Source: Bryobacterales bacterium
Lineage (GTDB): Bacteria > Acidobacteriota > Terriglobia > Bryobacterales > UBA6623
Direction of reading: 5' to 3'
Assembly (NCBI GenBank): GCA_028819575.1
Contig: JAPPLB010000003.1
Span: 1-37,822 of the forward strand
Length of the DNA stretch: 37,822 nt
In this document: positions 9,629-18,807 of the stretch, piece after piece
Layout of the letters: each line of letters starts with the position of its first letter
Numbering within the stretch: the first letter of the stretch is position 1
Notes under the pieces: model-generated
Seen by the model: the letters and a program-made list of their open reading frames with translations, nothing else
What the model was told of the DNA's origin: nothing
Databases searched by the model: none
Program-made: the position numbers and the translations under genes

Positions 9629-9634
9629 TAGAAT
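9629..9634 (+). promoter_or_regulatory. Possible -10 element of trpS
   Basis: TAGAAT, five of six bases of the consensus, lies 25 nt before the trpS ATG and predicts a leader of roughly 20 nt. No convincing -35 is visible. Confidence 0.4.
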
Positions 9635-9659
9635 GTGAAGTTTCCTCTCTCGCCGTCTT

Positions 9660-10646
9660 ATGAAGCCGCGAATCTTCTCCGGAATGCAGCCGACCGGAAA
9701 TCTGCACATCGGCAACTACCTGGGTGCTCTGAAAACCTGGGCGCTGATGCAGTACGACCGTGAGCCGATCTTCTGCATCGTTGATCATCACGCCATCACG
9801 GTTTATCAGGAGCCCAAGGAGCTGCAGAAGAAGATTGAAGACGTGGCGGCTCTCTATGTGGCCTCGGGCATTGACCCGAAGCACGCTGCGATTTTCGTGC
9901 AGTCCAGCGTGCCGGCGCACGTCGAGCTTGCCTGGGTCTTCACTTGCGTCACGCCCTTCGGCTGGTTGAACCGCATGACACAGTTCAAGGCGAAACTCGA
10001 GCAGCAGGAGTCCGTTGGCGCCGGGCTGTTCTGTTATCCCACGTTGATGGCGGCCGACATCCTGCTCTACCAGGCAGGCATCGTGCCCGTTGGCGAGGAC
10101 CAGGCGCAGCATCTGGAATTGACGCGCGCCATCGCGCAGCGATTCAACACGCTCTACGGAGAGACGTTCGTCGTTCCGGAGACCAGGCTGCCCGCTGTCG
10201 GCGCTCGTGTCATGGGACTCGACGAACCGACGGAAAAAATGAGCAAGTCCGCAACCGGTCCCAACCACGCCATCAATCTGCTCGATCCGCCGAACCGCAT
10301 CAGGAAACTGATCGGCAGGGCCGTTACCGACTCCAAGCCCGGCGTCGACTTCGATGACCCGGGCGCTGGGGTGCGGAATCTGTTGAACATCTTCCAGGCC
10401 TTCTCCGGATGGACCGGCGAGCAAATGAGGGTGAACTTCGCCGGGATGCGCTACGGCGATCTCAAGAAGGCCGTTACGGACATGGTGGTCTCGCGACTCG
10501 AGCCGATTCAGAAGAACTATCAAGAGTTGACGGCCGACCGCGGGACGATTCGGCAAATCCTCAAAGAGGGGGCCGAGCGAGTCGCCCCCATTGCTCAACA
10601 GACGATGGATCTCGTCCGGGAGCGTACCGGCCTCTATCGTGGCTGA
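9660..10646 (+). CDS. trpS: Tryptophanyl-tRNA synthetase
   Basis: A 328-residue class I synthetase that charges tRNA-Trp. The ATP-binding signatures are clear: GMQPTGNLHIGNY near the N-terminus (the HIGH-like motif is HIGN) and EKMSKS near residue 198. GEDQAQHLELTRAIAQRFN is the family segment for tryptophan and ATP binding. Length matches the bacterial type (about 325-335). Start ATG 9660 is supported by the standard KPRIFSGMQPTG beginning. The MFS gene follows after 48 nt on the same strand and may be co-transcribed, although its function is unrelated. Confidence 0.96.
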   Translation: MKPRIFSGMQPTGNLHIGNYLGALKTWALMQYDREPIFCIVDHHAITVYQEPKELQKKIEDVAALYVASGIDPKHAAIFVQSSVPAHVELAWVFTCVTPFGWLNRMTQFKAKLEQQESVGAGLFCYPTLMAADILLYQAGIVPVGEDQAQHLELTRAIAQRFNTLYGETFVVPETRLPAVGARVMGLDEPTEKMSKSATGPNHAINLLDPPNRIRKLIGRAVTDSKPGVDFDDPGAGVRNLLNIFQAFSGWTGEQMRVNFAGMRYGDLKKAVTDMVVSRLEPIQKNYQELTADRGTIRQILKEGAERVAPIAQQTMDLVRERTGLYRG

Positions 10647-10694
10647 GCAACTCGACGTTGATGTGCCGTTGGAGCCTGCAGGCCGGACCTCGAA

Positions 10695-11975
10695 GTGAAC
10701 AACGACGCGGGCATCACCCTTCCCAACTACTACCGGTTGCTGCGCCGTAATGCTCACTTTCGGCGTTTGTGGCTCGCTCAGCTCGTTAGCGGAACGGGTG
10801 ACTGGTTCTACTCGGTCGCCATCTACGATCTCCTGCTCAGGCTGACGGGGTCTGCCGAGACCGTCGCTCTCGCGGCCGTCTTGCAGATTCTGCCGATGTT
10901 CGTCGCCGGACCGACAGCCGGCGCCGTGAACGACCGTGTCAGCCGCCGGCGCGTAATGCTGATCACCGACCTTGCGCGCTCGGCGATCGTGCTCGGGATG
11001 CTCACCGTCGGGACTCGCGAACAGATTGGGTTTCTCTATGTGTTGTTGGCCTTGGAGGTGACGACCGCGGCCTTTTTCGAGTCGGCGCGCACCGCCATCC
11101 TGCCGAATGTTGTGGGCCATCGCGATATCGCGACGGCCAACGCCGTGGCTGGAACCACTTGGTCCGTTAGCGTCACGGCGGGCGCCGCCATCGGAGGCTT
11201 TGTCGTCGCCTGGTTCGGTCGCGAGACGGTGTTCATGCTGAACTCCGGCTCTTTTCTCCTCTCGGCCTGGTTCATCTACCGCATGCGGGTACGCGAAACC
11301 CATGTCGATCCCGATACTCGCTTTCGCTGGCGTGAGGTCTTGGGCTTCGGTCCCATCGTCGAAGGCTTCCGGTACGTCGCCCGCGACTTGAGGCTCGCGT
11401 CGCTGTTGACCTTGAAGTTCGGCCTCGGCATCCTCGGGGCGCGCTTGGTCCTGGTGAGCGTCATCGGCAGCCGCGAATTCGCCGTAGGAGGAGAGCCCGC
11501 CCTCGGCATGAGCCTGCTGCTGGTGTTTCAGGGCGTCGGCTCGCTGCTCGGCCCTTTGGTCTTGGGTCCCTTTGTCGGCGGAAACCGAAGCCGGATGCGT
11601 TGGGCAGTGCTCGCCGGATACCTGGCCGGCGCGTTTTCCTACGTGGTCTTCAGTCAGGCGCGATCCCTGAATGTAGCGGCTTGGACCATGGTCGTCGCCC
11701 ATGCCGGCGGCTCGCTGGTTTGGGTCTACTCGACGACGCTCCTTCACTTCAGTACGGACGACCGCTTTCGAGGGCGCGTCTTCGCCGCCGACTTCGCTCT
11801 CTTCATGGTGACCGCGTCGGTCGCGAGCTATAGTTGCGGCTGGGCGATCGACCACGCTGTCGCGGCCCGCACGGCCGCGCTGGGAGTAGGATTGGCGATG
11901 CTCTTGCCCGCCGCCGCCTGGACGTTGAGCTTGCGCCTGCTTTGGCGAACCCACGATGAGACGGCCAAACCCTGA
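10695..11975 (+). CDS. MFS transporter (EntS-like efflux group)
   Basis: A 426-residue integral membrane protein with about 12 hydrophobic segments. The start FRRLWLAQLVSGTGDWFYSV and the loop after the second helix, GAVNDRVSRRRVM, fit the MFS branch that includes the enterobactin exporter EntS and macrolide exporters. A second basic loop lies mid-protein (YRMRVRETHVDPDTRFRW), as expected for two six-helix halves. The substrate is unknown. Start is GTG 10695, without a strong ribosome site. Confidence 0.88.
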   Translation: MNNDAGITLPNYYRLLRRNAHFRRLWLAQLVSGTGDWFYSVAIYDLLLRLTGSAETVALAAVLQILPMFVAGPTAGAVNDRVSRRRVMLITDLARSAIVLGMLTVGTREQIGFLYVLLALEVTTAAFFESARTAILPNVVGHRDIATANAVAGTTWSVSVTAGAAIGGFVVAWFGRETVFMLNSGSFLLSAWFIYRMRVRETHVDPDTRFRWREVLGFGPIVEGFRYVARDLRLASLLTLKFGLGILGARLVLVSVIGSREFAVGGEPALGMSLLLVFQGVGSLLGPLVLGPFVGGNRSRMRWAVLAGYLAGAFSYVVFSQARSLNVAAWTMVVAHAGGSLVWVYSTTLLHFSTDDRFRGRVFAADFALFMVTASVASYSCGWAIDHAVAARTAALGVGLAMLLPAAAWTLSLRLLWRTHDETAKP

Positions 11976-12108
11976 CTCGACCAAGGTCCCTGTAAACAGA
12001 CGTGCACGAGAAACCTGACAAGGGGGTTCTGCTTGAGCCGGGCAGGAGTTTGCCCGTTGCGATAGCCGCTGTGTCGAATGGCGTGCTGATCGCACATGGC
12101 TCCCGGTC

Positions 12109-12114
12109 TAAAAT
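12109..12114 (+). promoter_or_regulatory. Possible -10 element of the DUF1549/DUF1501 operon
   Basis: TAAAAT, five of six consensus bases, lies 41 nt before the ATG at 12156. If used, transcription would begin near 12121, ruling out the upstream in-frame ATG at 12096 and supporting 12156 as the translation start. Confidence 0.4.
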
Positions 12115-12155
12115 GGTTGTGGCTCCAGTCTGATCGGCGCCGGCCACGGGTGTGT

Positions 12156-15100
12156 ATGCACGCGCAGTTAAGCAGTAAAGTCTCTCTACTCGCCGGGTGC
12201 TCTACGGCCGGTTTGGTGTGCGCCCTCTTTTCGGTTTCCTCGTTCGCGGCCGCACCCACCGCGGATCAGCTCGAGTTCTTCGAATCACGGGTCCGGCCCT
12301 TGCTGGCCGAGCACTGCCATCAATGCCATAGCGCTCAGGCCAAGCCGGTTTTCGCGAAGCTCTACCTCGATACTTCCGAAGGGTTGCGGCAAGGCAGCGA
12401 AGCCGGACCGGTGGTTGTCCCGGGCCGGCCTGATGAAAGTCGCCTGATGCATGCGGTGCGGGGCGAATCGGTTCAGATGCCGCCCACGGGAATGCTTGCC
12501 GACGATCAGATCGCGGTGCTGGCGAAGTGGATCGAGATGGGAGCGCCCTGGCCGCAGGAAGAATCAAGGGACTTCGCCGCCGCTGAGACCGGCTTTGACC
12601 TCGATGCCCGCAAACAGGCGCACTGGGCCTGGCATCCGGTGAAGGCGGTTTCACCGCCGGAAGTCAGGAACCGGGCGTGGCCGTTGAACGATGTCGACCG
12701 CTTCCTTCTCGCCAGGCTCGAATCCGAAGGGCTCTCACCGGCGGAAGAGGCGGACCGGACCACACTGTTACGGCGGCTTTCGTTCGCGTTTACCGGTCTG
12801 CCGCCGTCTCCGGAACAGATCGAGTCATTTGTGAACGACGACTCTCCCGAGGCTTTCGAGCGCCTCGTTGACCGGCTGCTGGCGTCGTCCCACTTTGGTG
12901 AGCGCTGGGCGCGGCACTGGATGGACCTGGTCCGCTATTCGGAATCGCACGGCAGCGAAGGCGACCCGGATGTTCCCCAGGCCTGGCGCTACCGCGACTA
13001 CCTCATTCGCGCTCTCAATCAGGATTTGCCGTACGACCAGCTCGTCCGCGAGCATATCGCGGGTGATCTGCTGGACGAGCCTCGTTGGAGCGCCGACGGC
13101 AAGACCAACGAATCCCTTCTCGGCGTCGCGCACTTCCGCATGGTCGAGCATGCCTTCCAACCGGTTGAACCGTTGGAAGACCGCGTCAAGTGGACCGACA
13201 ATCAGATCGATGTCTTTTCGAAGGCCTTTCAGGGACTGACCGTTTCGTGCGCGCGCTGTCACGATCACAAATTCGATGCGATCAGTCAGAAGGATTTCTA
13301 CTCGCTGTTCGGCGTCTTCTACGGTGCGCGGCCGATTCAGGCGACGATCGACAACCCGAAAGATCTCAACATCCACCGCGAGAAGCTGGCCGCGCTGAAG
13401 GTCCGGATCAAGGAAAAGCTCGCTGCTGCCTGGATCGACGCGGCGCGCAAGCTTGAACTGCGGTTGATCTACGAGCAGGACGCCGCCATCAGGAAGGCTC
13501 TGGAAGAAGCGGCCTGCGACGAGGAGAGTCCGCTTGCCGTTTGGGAGTCTCTTCGCCGGAAAGAAGGAGACCAACTTGCATCAGGTTGGACGCGTCTGGC
13601 CCGCCATTGGCGCGACGAGGTTCGGTCCCGAGCGGAATTCAATGCGGCCCACTTTGAAGAGACCTGGCATCCGGGAGGCATGGATTACAACGAATGGCTG
13701 CGCTACGGTGTCGGCATGCCCGATAAGCCCGCTGAGGCCGGTGCATTCTTTGTTCAGCCCACCGGAGATCAAGTTGTCGGCGGGATCTATCCCGGTGGTG
13801 TTTACACGCACCTGCTGACGCCCAAGCACAATGGCATTCTGCAATCGCCGCGGTTCACGATCGAGCGGGATGCGATCAGCCTCCGCGGCCTCGGCGGCAA
13901 CATCAGCGCCGTCCAATTGATCATCGAGAACTATGCCGTGCCCCGCAGCGGCATTTATGGGCAGCGCTTCAACCTCTCCAACGACGAGATGAAGTGGGTC
14001 CGCTGGGATGCGACCTACTGGAAAGGGTTTACCGCCTACATCCAGTTCGCCACGCTTGATGACTACACCTATCGCAGTTCCAAACCGGTTCCGCTGTTCG
14101 ACGGCCGCTCGTACTTCGGCGCGGACCGCGTCGTCTTTCACGACAACGGCGGCTCGCCGAAGGAGGTGGTGCTGCCGATCCTGCATCTCCTGAGCGGGGG
14201 GGCGCCGTCTTTCCAACAGGAGTTGGCCCGGCGGTTCGCAGATTTGCTGGTCGACGCTGTCGAATCATGGCGCGTCGGCTCGCTGACTGAAGAGCAAGCG
14301 GCGTACCTTGACTACTTTGTGCGCCGCGATTTGCTGTCGACATCACTGGGACAGCTCGTCGAGTTGCAGCCGCTCGTTGCCGAGTACCGCGGTTTGGAGG
14401 CCGGGATTCCGGTGCCGCGCCGAGCTCCCGGCTTGCTCGAGGAGGCCGCGCCGGCCCAGCCGTTGTTCGTCCGCGGCAATCACAAGAATCCAGCCGATCC
14501 GGTCCCACGGAAGTTCCTGATGGCGTTGGGCGGCAAGCCCTTCGGCGCTCCGCGGGACGTGCGCCTGCACCTTGCCGAAGAAGTCGCGAATCCGCGCAAC
14601 CCTCTGACGGCGCGCGTAGCGGTCAACCGCATGTGGCGTCATCTCTTTGGGGAAGGCATCGTTCGCACCGTCGATAACTTCGGAAAGCTGGGAGACGAGC
14701 CGACACACCCCGAGTTGCTCGATTACCTGGCGGACCGCTTTGTCGAAGAGGGCTGGTCGATCAAGGAGATGCTGCGGCGGCTCGCGACTTCGCGGGCCTA
14801 TCGCATGAGCAGCCGGGCATCCGGGAAAGCTCAGGCCGCCGATCCCGAGAACAGGCTTCTGCAGCATGCCCACATCCGTCGTCTGGAAGCCGAAGCGATC
14901 CGCGACGCGATGCTGGCGGCCTCGGGTGAGCTGAAGCCGGATATGTACGGCCCCTCGGTCAAGACGTACTATGCGCACGAGTCCGGCCGGGCGAAGGGCG
15001 ATAAGGAAAAAGGGCCGCTTGACGGCGACGGCCGGCGCAGTGTGTATCTGGAAGTTCGTCGCAACCTGAGACATCCGTTTCTGGAGGTCTTTGACGTGCC

Positions 15101-15440
15101 GAAGCCCGCCACGACGCGCGGTCAGCGCGATGTGACGAACGTCCCCGCGCAGTCGCTCACGTTGATGAATAGTCCGTTCGCGATCGAGCAAGCCGGGAAA
15201 TGGGCCGAGCGCATCGTGAAAGACGGCAACGCCGATCCTCGACGGCGGATCGAGCAAATGTTTCTCGAGGCATTGGGCCGTTCGCCTTCGTCCGGCGAGC
15301 TTGACGAGGCGCAAACCTTCGTTGCCGGTTTGGCTGCGGAGCACGATGTCGCCGCGGACCGCATCATGAGCGATCGGCAGGTCTGGCAGGATTTCGGGCA
15401 GGCGCTGTTCAATCTCAAGGAATTCATCTATATTCGGTAA
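12156..15440 (+). CDS. PSCyt1/DUF1549/DUF1553 (PSD1) protein, exported
   Basis: 1094 residues from ATG 12156, where a signal peptide begins (HAQLSSKVSLLAGC to FAAAP); an ATG at 12096 would place 20 residues before it. Domains in order: a planctomycete-type cytochrome C module with a haem motif CHQCH (Cys54, Cys57, His58) and a distal MPP that could hold the Met ligand; DUF1549 (about 180-390) with GERWARHWMDLVRYSESHG and a second CARCH motif (Cys365-His369); a middle beta-rich region; and DUF1553 (about 800-1080) with NRMWRHLFGEGIVRTVDNFG. These proteins are abundant in Planctomycetes and some acidobacteria and are usually paired with DUF1501. Their reaction is unknown. Six nt separate it from the DUF1501 gene, so the pair is one operon. 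Confidence 0.92.
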   Translation: MHAQLSSKVSLLAGCSTAGLVCALFSVSSFAAAPTADQLEFFESRVRPLLAEHCHQCHSAQAKPVFAKLYLDTSEGLRQGSEAGPVVVPGRPDESRLMHAVRGESVQMPPTGMLADDQIAVLAKWIEMGAPWPQEESRDFAAAETGFDLDARKQAHWAWHPVKAVSPPEVRNRAWPLNDVDRFLLARLESEGLSPAEEADRTTLLRRLSFAFTGLPPSPEQIESFVNDDSPEAFERLVDRLLASSHFGERWARHWMDLVRYSESHGSEGDPDVPQAWRYRDYLIRALNQDLPYDQLVREHIAGDLLDEPRWSADGKTNESLLGVAHFRMVEHAFQPVEPLEDRVKWTDNQIDVFSKAFQGLTVSCARCHDHKFDAISQKDFYSLFGVFYGARPIQATIDNPKDLNIHREKLAALKVRIKEKLAAAWIDAARKLELRLIYEQDAAIRKALEEAACDEESPLAVWESLRRKEGDQLASGWTRLARHWRDEVRSRAEFNAAHFEETWHPGGMDYNEWLRYGVGMPDKPAEAGAFFVQPTGDQVVGGIYPGGVYTHLLTPKHNGILQSPRFTIERDAISLRGLGGNISAVQLIIENYAVPRSGIYGQRFNLSNDEMKWVRWDATYWKGFTAYIQFATLDDYTYRSSKPVPLFDGRSYFGADRVVFHDNGGSPKEVVLPILHLLSGGAPSFQQELARRFADLLVDAVESWRVGSLTEEQAAYLDYFVRRDLLSTSLGQLVELQPLVAEYRGLEAGIPVPRRAPGLLEEAAPAQPLFVRGNHKNPADPVPRKFLMALGGKPFGAPRDVRLHLAEEVANPRNPLTARVAVNRMWRHLFGEGIVRTVDNFGKLGDEPTHPELLDYLADRFVEEGWSIKEMLRRLATSRAYRMSSRASGKAQAADPENRLLQHAHIRRLEAEAIRDAMLAASGELKPDMYGPSVKTYYAHESGRAKGDKEKGPLDGDGRRSVYLEVRRNLRHPFLEVFDVPKPATTRGQRDVTNVPAQSLTLMNSPFAIEQAGKWAERIVKDGNADPRRRIEQMFLEALGRSPSSGELDEAQTFVAGLAAEHDVAADRIMSDRQVWQDFGQALFNLKEFIYIR

Positions 15441-15446
15441 CAGCCG

Positions 15447-16889
15447 ATGACGCGCGATCTCCATTTCCGCCCGCGCTTGACGCGCCGTGACATGCTGCGG
15501 CGCAGCTCCATCGGCTTCGGAATGCTGGCGCTGGCCGGGCTGATGGCCGACGAAGCCTACGCGGGCCCCCCCCGAAAGGCCGGCTCGCTCGCCGCGTTGC
15601 CGCCGCACTTCACGCCCCGGGTGAAGAACGTCATCTTTTGCTACATGTCCGGTGGCGTCTCGCACATCGATTCGTTTGACCCCAAGCCGCGCCTGGCCAA
15701 GGAAGCCGGCCAACCGATGCCGTTCAAGACCGAACGGACGATGTTCAACCAGGACGGCAACATCTTTCCGAGCCCTTGGGAGTTCCATCACTACGGCGAG
15801 AGCGGCATCCCCGTGAGCGACCTGTTCCCGCACATGGGATCGGTGGCGGACGAGCTCGCGGTCATCCGCTCGATGACCGTCAAGTTCATGGAGCACGCCC
15901 AGGCCAATTTCTACTTCCACGCCGGACAGCCCTTCACCGGCTTCCCCAGCATGGGTGCCTGGGTCAGCTACGGTCTGGGAACGGAAAACGACAACCTTCC
16001 GGGTTTCGTCGTGCTCGGAAGCGGCGGCATACCCCTGGGTGGCCTCAACGTCTTCGGCAACGGTTTCCTGCCGGCGACCCATCAGGGCTCGTTTCTCTAT
16101 CCCGATCGTGACGAGCCGCTGCACAATATCCGCCCGAGGGAATCGGACGCACTGCAACGCCGCCGGCTGGCCTTCGTCGACGGGATGGACCGAGGTTTCC
16201 TCTCCGATACCGGCGATCACGCGCCGATTGAAGCCGCCATCCGTAACTATGAGACGGCTTACCGTATGCAAGCCGTCGTGCCGGACATTGTCGACCTGAG
16301 CGGAGAGACGGAAGCGACGAAGAAGCTCTACGGCTTCGACTCCGAGAACCCGCAGAAAGCCGCTTACGCCAAGCAGTGTTTGATGGCGCGGCGCCTGGTC
16401 GAGCGCGGCGTGCGCTTCGTCGAGCTGACGATGGTTCCGACGAACGGTAACACGAACTTCAGCAATCCGTGGGATCAGCACGTCAAGCTCGAGAGGAACC
16501 ACGGGATCAATGCCTTTCAGGTCGATCAGCCGATCGCCGGGCTGATCAAGGACTTGAAAGCGCGCGGACTGCTCGACGAGACGCTCGTTCTCTGGTCCGG
16601 CGAGTTCGGCCGCACGCCGTTTGTGCAAGCGGCGGATGGCCGCGACCACAACCCTTACGGATTCAGCTTGTGGCTTGCCGGCGGAGGGGTCAAGGGCGGC
16701 ACGATTTTCGGAAGGACGGATGAGTATGGATACCGGGCGATCGAGAATGTCCTCACGATTCACGATCTCCACGCGACCGTCTTGCACCTGCTGGGCCTCG
16801 ACCACACCAAACTCACCTTCCACTTCGCCGGGCGGGATATTCGGTTTACTGATGTCCACGGGCACGTGATCGACGGGATACTCGCATAG
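15447..16889 (+). CDS. DUF1501 protein with Tat signal
   Basis: A 480-residue exported protein. The N-terminus has a twin-arginine motif ([11 protein letters not shown]) and a hydrophobic stretch ending at AYAGP. The rest is DUF1501, related to the sulfatase/alkaline-phosphatase superfamily: [20 protein letters not shown] near residue 64, [44 protein letters not shown] and [15 protein letters not shown]. Conserved Asp and His residues suit a metal site. Starting 6 nt after the DUF1549/DUF1553 gene, it would be co-produced with it. The substrate is unknown; carbohydrate- or sulfate-related chemistry is often proposed but is not shown by the sequence. Confidence 0.9.
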   Translation: MTRDLHFRPRLTRRDMLRRSSIGFGMLALAGLMADEAYAGPPRKAGSLAALPPHFTPRVKNVIFCYMSGGVSHIDSFDPKPRLAKEAGQPMPFKTERTMFNQDGNIFPSPWEFHHYGESGIPVSDLFPHMGSVADELAVIRSMTVKFMEHAQANFYFHAGQPFTGFPSMGAWVSYGLGTENDNLPGFVVLGSGGIPLGGLNVFGNGFLPATHQGSFLYPDRDEPLHNIRPRESDALQRRRLAFVDGMDRGFLSDTGDHAPIEAAIRNYETAYRMQAVVPDIVDLSGETEATKKLYGFDSENPQKAAYAKQCLMARRLVERGVRFVELTMVPTNGNTNFSNPWDQHVKLERNHGINAFQVDQPIAGLIKDLKARGLLDETLVLWSGEFGRTPFVQAADGRDHNPYGFSLWLAGGGVKGGTIFGRTDEYGYRAIENVLTIHDLHATVLHLLGLDHTKLTFHFAGRDIRFTDVHGHVIDGILA

Positions 16890-16897
16890 AGGACGCT

Positions 16898-16925
16898 GCG
16901 CGTAACGCCGCCCGCGCGACTTTTT
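16898..16925 (+). terminator. Possible rho-independent terminator after the DUF1501 gene
   Basis: GCGCG (16898-16902) pairs with CGCGC (16913-16917) around a 10-nt loop, followed by GAC and five Ts (16921-16925), starting 9 nt after the DUF1501 stop codon. The stem is short, so confidence is moderate. Confidence 0.4.
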
Positions 16926-17055
16926 CAACGGGTTACTGGATCGGCCCTGAAGCATGCGCTGCGCGTATCGGGATCCTTGGAGTACTCCGTGGGACGGTTT
17001 CCGGGTTGGTTTGAGTTCTTTTGGAACTGCGGGCTGTCGAGGATCTCCTCGCGTG

Positions 17056-17061
17056 TATGAT
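17056..17061 (+). promoter_or_regulatory. -10 element of the LamG/propeller gene (leaderless start)
   Basis: TATGAT, five of six consensus bases, ends 7 nt before the ATG at 17069. Transcription would begin at or within a base of the start codon. No Shine-Dalgarno sequence is present. Confidence 0.45.
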
Positions 17062-17068
17062 CGTGGCC

Positions 17069-18712
17069 ATGAGGAATACCTTTCCGGTTAGAGTTGCCGT
17101 TGGAACTATCGCCATCCTGCTGGGCTCGGCGCAGGCGTCCGCCCAGGATTCCGGTCTCGTCGCACACTGGAAGCTGCAAGGCAGCGTTCGGGATTCATCC
17201 GGACGGAACAACCATGGCGAAAACCACGGGGTGGACCTCGGGGACGAAGGGGCTCGGTTCGATGGACGAGGAGCCTACATCGAGGTGAGCGACAGCGACT
17301 CGCTCGACTTCTCCAGCGAAGACTTCACTATCGCGCTTTGGGTGAATACGGCCGGGATCCTCGACGACACTCTCGGCGACCTGCTCACGAAGTTTGATCC
17401 CAGGGCAAGGCGGGGCTTCAACCTTTCCATCAAGCATCATGTCGGTGTCACCGGCAGCCAGGCCAACTACCGCAACCTGCACTTCGGCATCGACGACGCT
17501 CGCGTCAGCGAGTGGACCCTCAACGGGCGTCCCGGCCGATCGATTTTCAATCATTCGATGGTGGTCCACGAGGGCAAGCTCTACGTCGGCACTGTCGAAG
17601 GGCAAACCAACAACGACCAGGGCCGCGTCTACCGCTATGACAATGGCCGCTGGACGGACCTCGGCGCTCCCTGGAAGAGCAATGGCGTCACATCGATGGC
17701 GAGCTTCGACGGGCATTTGTATGTCGGTGTCTCTCGCGTTCTGCTGCACTACTCCGGGCTAGAGCCCACGATCGCTCACCACATCGGCGGCAAGGTCTTC
17801 CGCTACGAAAACGGCGCGTGGGTCGACTGCGGCCAGCTCCTCGGAGTCGACGGCGTCAATGGCATGGTCGAGTTCCGCGGGAAGCTCTACGTGTCGGGTT
17901 TCTATCAGCCGGGGCTGTTCCGTTACGAAGGCGGCCGGCAGTGGACGGCTCTCGGGTCATACCGGGGCATGCGTCCCGAGGCGCTTGCGGTCTACGACGG
18001 AGCGATCTACGCCAGCGGCTACGACGAGGGAGCCGTCTATCGCTTCGACGGGGAGAAGTGGAGCCACACGGGTCACCTGGGAGACAGCACGCAGGTCTAT
18101 GGTTTCGCGGTGTATCAGGGCGGACTTCATGCCGGGACGTGGCCGAAAGCTACCGTCTACCGCTACGGCGGCGACAGCAACTGGGTCAGCATCGGACGCC
18201 TCGGCGAAGAGCAGGAAGTCATGGGGCCCAACGTTTATAACGGCAAGCTCTACTACGGCTCGCTTCCCCTCGCCCGGATCTTCCGCTACGACGGTGAGCA
18301 CGACTGGCATCCGATCGGCCGGGTCGATCACACGCCTGACGTCAAGTATCGACGCGCCTGGTCGATGGCTGTGTACCAGGGCAGGCTCTTTGTGGGGACG
18401 TTGCCGTCAGGCCAGGTCTGGTCCTTCGAGGCGGGCAGGAATGTCAGCTACGATCGTCCGCTGTCGCCCGGTTGGCGGCATATCGCGGCGGTGCGCGTCG
18501 GCGATGTTCTCAAACTGTACGTGGATGGCGTCGAGGTCGCGCGGTCCTCGCGCATGGGCCCCGCGAAGCTCGATCTCACGAACGACGAATCTCTCCGCAT
18601 CGGCTTCGGTCAACACGACTTCTACAACGGAGAGATGCGGGATGTACGGATCTATCGGCGGGGGTTGAGCGGCAAAGAGATCGGCCGCCTGTCTTCGTCG
18701 ATCGCTCAGTAG
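17069..18712 (+). CDS. Secreted LamG protein with inserted seven-repeat propeller
   Basis: About 547 residues from ATG 17069, giving a clean signal peptide (RNTFPVRVAVGTIAILLGSAQASAQ). Residues about 28-135 form the front part of a LamG/concanavalin-like jelly roll (LVAHWKLQG, ARFDGRGAYIEV, FTIALWVNTA). Residues about 160-465 contain seven repeats of the pattern V-Y-x-G-x-L-Y-x-G ... V-Y-R-Y ... W, ending in LFVGTLPSGQVWSF. The chain then returns to the back part of LamG (GWRHIAAVRVGDVLKLYVDG, EMRDVRIYRRGLS). The propeller is therefore nested within the lectin fold. The likely role is extracellular glycan or protein binding. It follows the DUF1549/DUF1501 operon on the same strand. Confidence 0.82.
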   Translation: MRNTFPVRVAVGTIAILLGSAQASAQDSGLVAHWKLQGSVRDSSGRNNHGENHGVDLGDEGARFDGRGAYIEVSDSDSLDFSSEDFTIALWVNTAGILDDTLGDLLTKFDPRARRGFNLSIKHHVGVTGSQANYRNLHFGIDDARVSEWTLNGRPGRSIFNHSMVVHEGKLYVGTVEGQTNNDQGRVYRYDNGRWTDLGAPWKSNGVTSMASFDGHLYVGVSRVLLHYSGLEPTIAHHIGGKVFRYENGAWVDCGQLLGVDGVNGMVEFRGKLYVSGFYQPGLFRYEGGRQWTALGSYRGMRPEALAVYDGAIYASGYDEGAVYRFDGEKWSHTGHLGDSTQVYGFAVYQGGLHAGTWPKATVYRYGGDSNWVSIGRLGEEQEVMGPNVYNGKLYYGSLPLARIFRYDGEHDWHPIGRVDHTPDVKYRRAWSMAVYQGRLFVGTLPSGQVWSFEAGRNVSYDRPLSPGWRHIAAVRVGDVLKLYVDGVEVARSSRMGPAKLDLTNDESLRIGFGQHDFYNGEMRDVRIYRRGLSGKEIGRLSSSIAQ

Positions 18713-18807
18713 GTCGTCATCCCGCCCTCGCTTCACGGGATTCTTTTCCGTCTTGAACCGCGCACTCCTCCGAGAGGGCTTGGGAGGTGAGGCCTGGCAA
18801 CGAGTTT

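Noticed and set aside
9528-12095. An 855-codon minus-strand open frame opposite trpS and the MFS gene
   Set aside because: It is the antisense of two well-recognised genes. Its product is rich in Arg, Gly and His with no domain, as expected from a high-GC shadow frame.
12096-12155. Upstream ATG for the DUF1549/DUF1553 protein
   Set aside because: It would put 20 residues ahead of a good signal peptide and lies before a TAAAAT hexamer that is a better promoter candidate.
14343-16955. An 870-codon minus-strand open frame opposite the DUF1549 and DUF1501 genes
   Set aside because: Same reason: both genes on the plus strand have clear domains and the opposite frame has none.
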